The notes beneath the pieces are model-generated. The model worked only from the letters and a program-made list of their open reading frames with translations. It ran no database searches and was not told where the DNA came from. Below, in pieces: positions 61,723 to 64,000 of a stretch of DNA of 64,000 bases. A program made the translations under genes and the position numbers. Location: the NCBI GenBank assembly GCA_008711295.1, contig VUYV01000122.1, positions 1,199,264 to 1,263,263 on the forward strand, in the 5' to 3' direction. This stretch comes from Anarhynchus alexandrinus (taxonomy: Eukaryota > Chordata > Aves > Charadriiformes > Charadriidae). Position 1 is the first letter of the stretch. Each line of letters opens with the position of its first letter.

Positions 61723-61855
61723 GTAGTTTAGTTCCTTCTAAACTCATAAGTCTCTTTTTCCCTTCTCTACCTCTCTCTTTGAAGAGGGGAACATCTGTCA
61801 GTCCCATCTGCGGTTCCCCAAGTCCTTAGTAGCCGATTTGGCCTAAACCACGACA

Positions 61856-63195
61856 CCAAGTAGCCTATAAAGACTGTGTAACAAACACAGTTACTTTAGA
61901 GGCATTACAAACAGATCATGATCCAGAAGTTAGGAAGAAAAGTGAGAGATCACCCCCCCAACATACACTATAACAGAGTGTGAAAATATCCCTATTTCAT
62001 GCGCCCTCTTATTTCACCTATTCACCCATAAGCTCTGCTGGGGCTTTGGCTATATTTTAATGTGTATCTTTCTGTTCTCTAAAAATATTTTGTGGCTGAC
62101 TAACAGTAGCTGCTTTTATGGTAGCAATCAGAAGACAATCTTACTCCAATGTTATGATCAGCATTCTGGCATAATCTAGAGCTTATCGGCTTGCATAATT
62201 GCCCTAAGTTCTTACTGAAGTATACGTTTGAGGCGCATCAGTGTTTCTGCTTCACAGCAGATCTGACCAAACAAAATTAGTCTGAAGCTCTTAACACCAT
62301 ATAATAAACTTAAAACATTTTATATAGAAAGATTCATCGACACACCAAGCTCTACAGAAATGTTTGTACAGTCAATTGCACCTACAAGGGAAAGAACAAT
62401 GACAAGGAACTTGCAATGCAGAAGTTTTACCAAACTTCAGAGAAATGCTACAAAAACAAGCCTTACCAGAATCATTGCTCAAAAACTTTTCCTTTTTGTC
62501 TTTGACTGCAGAATGCCCCAACTCATATGTTTATTGTGTAGTAATACTCATTGCAACATGTGATAAGAGATATTAAGTAGTGATAGGCTGTATACTGTTT
62601 TCAGTAACTTCAGAATAGCAAAGGAAGTTTAAAAATAGACATTCTTTGACTATATCACACTATTTTCATCCTCAAAATAATATATTAAATGTAATATTCC
62701 TCTACCCCCCCAAAAATGGAGGAAAATTAAACTTCTAAAAAAGAAACAAGACTGCAAGAAGTCTCAGAAAATGTAATTAGGCCCACAGAATCAAAAAGGA
62801 TTTGATGAACAAGAGCCACCATTTTCTGTTTCATTTTAAAGTATTTTTACATGTCTTTTTTTATTCAGAAAACCTACAATTAAGGATTTTTAGATTCCAG
62901 CAAAAAGACAGCTTGAAGAAAAAGTGACCATAAGCTGTATTAACACTCTGTGAGCGGTTCTGAGTGAAAAACAATTCATTAAGGACATTATGTTTGTCAT
63001 TTTTAGTCAACTACAATGACATACTACAATCTGATAAATATACTGTGGATGAGGTAACAAAGGAAAATAACCAAGCCTGAGGCTTTTTGAGGCATGTTTT
63101 GTTCAGCCCCTTCTGTTTTTAAAAGTAATTCACACTTCATGGTTCATGACATTGTCATTCTTAAGCTATTAGTTAGACAATAACAGTGCTAATGA
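61856..63195. other. AT-rich non-coding sequence
   Basis: Nothing recognised; short frames only. Confidence 0.55.
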
Positions 63196-63372
63196 GAATA
63201 GAATATTTCAGTTGGAAGGGACCTACGATGATCATTTAAGTCCAACTGCCTGGCCACTTCTGGGCTGACGAAAAGTTAAAGCACATTATTAAGGGCATTG
63301 TCCAAACGCTGACAGGCCTGGGGCATCGACCACCTCTCTAGGAAGCTTGTTCCAGTGTTTGACCAATTGACT
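63196..63372 (-). mobile_element. Old CR1 LINE 3' fragment
   Basis: Reverse CR1 3'-UTR sequence can be followed from GAATAGAATATTTCAGTTGG and AAGGGACCTACGATGATCAT through AAGTCCAACTGCCTGG to ACCACCTCTCTAGGAAGCTT and GTTCCAGTGTTTGACCAATT. The element is on the minus strand with its degenerate 3' octamers at the left. It is more diverged than the copy at 17877 and keeps about 175 bp. Confidence 0.87.
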
Positions 63373-64000
63373 TCAAATTATGGCAGCCACATTCATACTT
63401 CAAGCTTGGAATACCTTATCTTCTTTCCCCACAGAGAAAATGGTTAACTTAATGTTTATCTAGCTAATTATGTCTATAGATAGATAGAAGGATATAAATC
63501 AAAAGATAACGATAATAATAAAAAGTAGGAAAATAATCACACACATATGTAGGATCCTTTATCCAGCTCCCCAAAAAACTTGAAATAAAGGACTCAGGAT
63601 GAATTTAGGAATTAAATGAACTAAAACAGAAAAACATGTGCGTATGTAACATTCATACTATGTGGATGTTTATATTCTTGTTCTTCTTAAAAACATGAAA
63701 TCACTTCCATTTAACTTCACTTCCTTGGCATCATGGAAGGTTGTATTTGAAACTATTTTATTTTTATTAGAAAGCACTGCACTTGGGCCCCATTTCCACT
63801 GACCTTGCTTCCTGAGTCAGACTTTGAAATTCATGTGCTACCAACAAGGAGCCCTCTGAACTTCATAATTTGAGGTCAGAATGATCAGCTCTAAATCTAG
63901 ATTACTGCAAATCAGTTTCTGTGGAGTAAAATGGAAAGGTGAGATGCAGAGCTTAGAGCTTAAACGGTAAACGTAAAAAGCATGGGGAGCTGAGAAATTA
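63373..64000. other. AT-rich non-coding sequence
   Basis: Nothing recognised apart from a short TAGA micro-repeat at about 63475-63488. Confidence 0.55.

Larger units (their letters stand above)
61131..61855 (+). mobile_element. Solo LTR, avian ERVL-type, plus orientation
   Basis: A 725-bp block begins TGTCCTAGTTTGAGG and ends CCTAAACCACGACA. The ends form an imperfect inverted repeat (TGTCCTAGTTT against TGTCGTGGTTT) with TG...CA termini. The flanks are ACAAG and CCAAG, a 5-bp target duplication with one difference, as for ERVL-type insertions. A TATAAAA box at 61471-61477 and an ATTAAA poly-A signal at 61717-61722 lie in the right order on the plus strand, about 240 bp apart, so U3-R-U5 runs left to right. 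No retroviral internal region adjoins, so it is a solo LTR. The TGTCCTGGTTT-type start is characteristic of abundant avian ERVL LTRs, recognised from memory. The open frames at 61166-61450 and 61463-61699 are shadows. Confidence 0.9.

Noticed and set aside
1..64000. CRISPR arrays, bacterial operons, rRNA or tRNA genes
   Set aside because: No spaced palindromic repeat array, no dense coding organisation and no cloverleaf or rRNA sequence was seen; the content is vertebrate nuclear DNA.

Overview
The window reads as bird nuclear DNA, and no functional gene in it can be named with confidence. The sequence is AT-rich and CpG-poor. It is packed with short poly-A/T runs and A/C-rich simple sequence, and almost every long ORF is a shadow of a repeat or of low-complexity sequence. 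The bird assignment rests on the mobile elements. There are several CR1 LINE copies, some with the CR1-type 3' octamer, a stretch of CR1 reverse transcriptase, and solo LTRs that match avian endogenous-retrovirus LTR families (recognised from memory, not by search). The abundance of ERVL-type LTRs suggests a neoavian bird, which is an inference.

Layout. 1-9.9 kb is unique AT-rich sequence. 9.9-12.7 kb holds an A-rich run, a five-copy 19-bp minisatellite (10016-10110), a GC-rich pocket (11040-11400), A/C simple sequence and the best-looking isolated exon candidate on the minus strand (12534-12660). 17877-18268 is a 5'-truncated CR1 on the minus strand. 21355-21749 is a 395-bp solo LTR with a 6-bp target-site duplication. 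27.1-27.6 kb holds a plus-strand exon candidate, a 42-bp tandem duplication and paired 12-bp palindromes. 35.1 kb has a CR1 fragment. 37585-38680 is a 1.1-kb ERVL-type solo LTR on the minus strand. 42.05-43.65 kb holds two CR1-type insertions of different age in the same orientation, the younger keeping an open reverse-transcriptase fragment. 46758-47417 is a striking array of nearly identical 180-bp units. Around 45.8-48.3 kb are three further weak exon candidates. 53.3-53.9 kb is a CR1 tail followed by a GC-rich pocket. 61131-61855 is a plus-strand ERVL-type solo LTR with TATA box and poly-A signal. 63.2 kb is an old CR1 tail.

Interpretation. The window is either intergenic or inside very large introns. 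The exon candidates are judged only from splice-site context and open frame. They lie on both strands and do not assemble into one gene, so each should be read as a hypothesis. The notable items are the three solo LTRs from different families that each keep a near-perfect target duplication, the 180-bp array that stays open in one minus-strand frame, the CR1 fragment lacking its 3' end, and several zero-length-exon (recursive) splice-site motifs.
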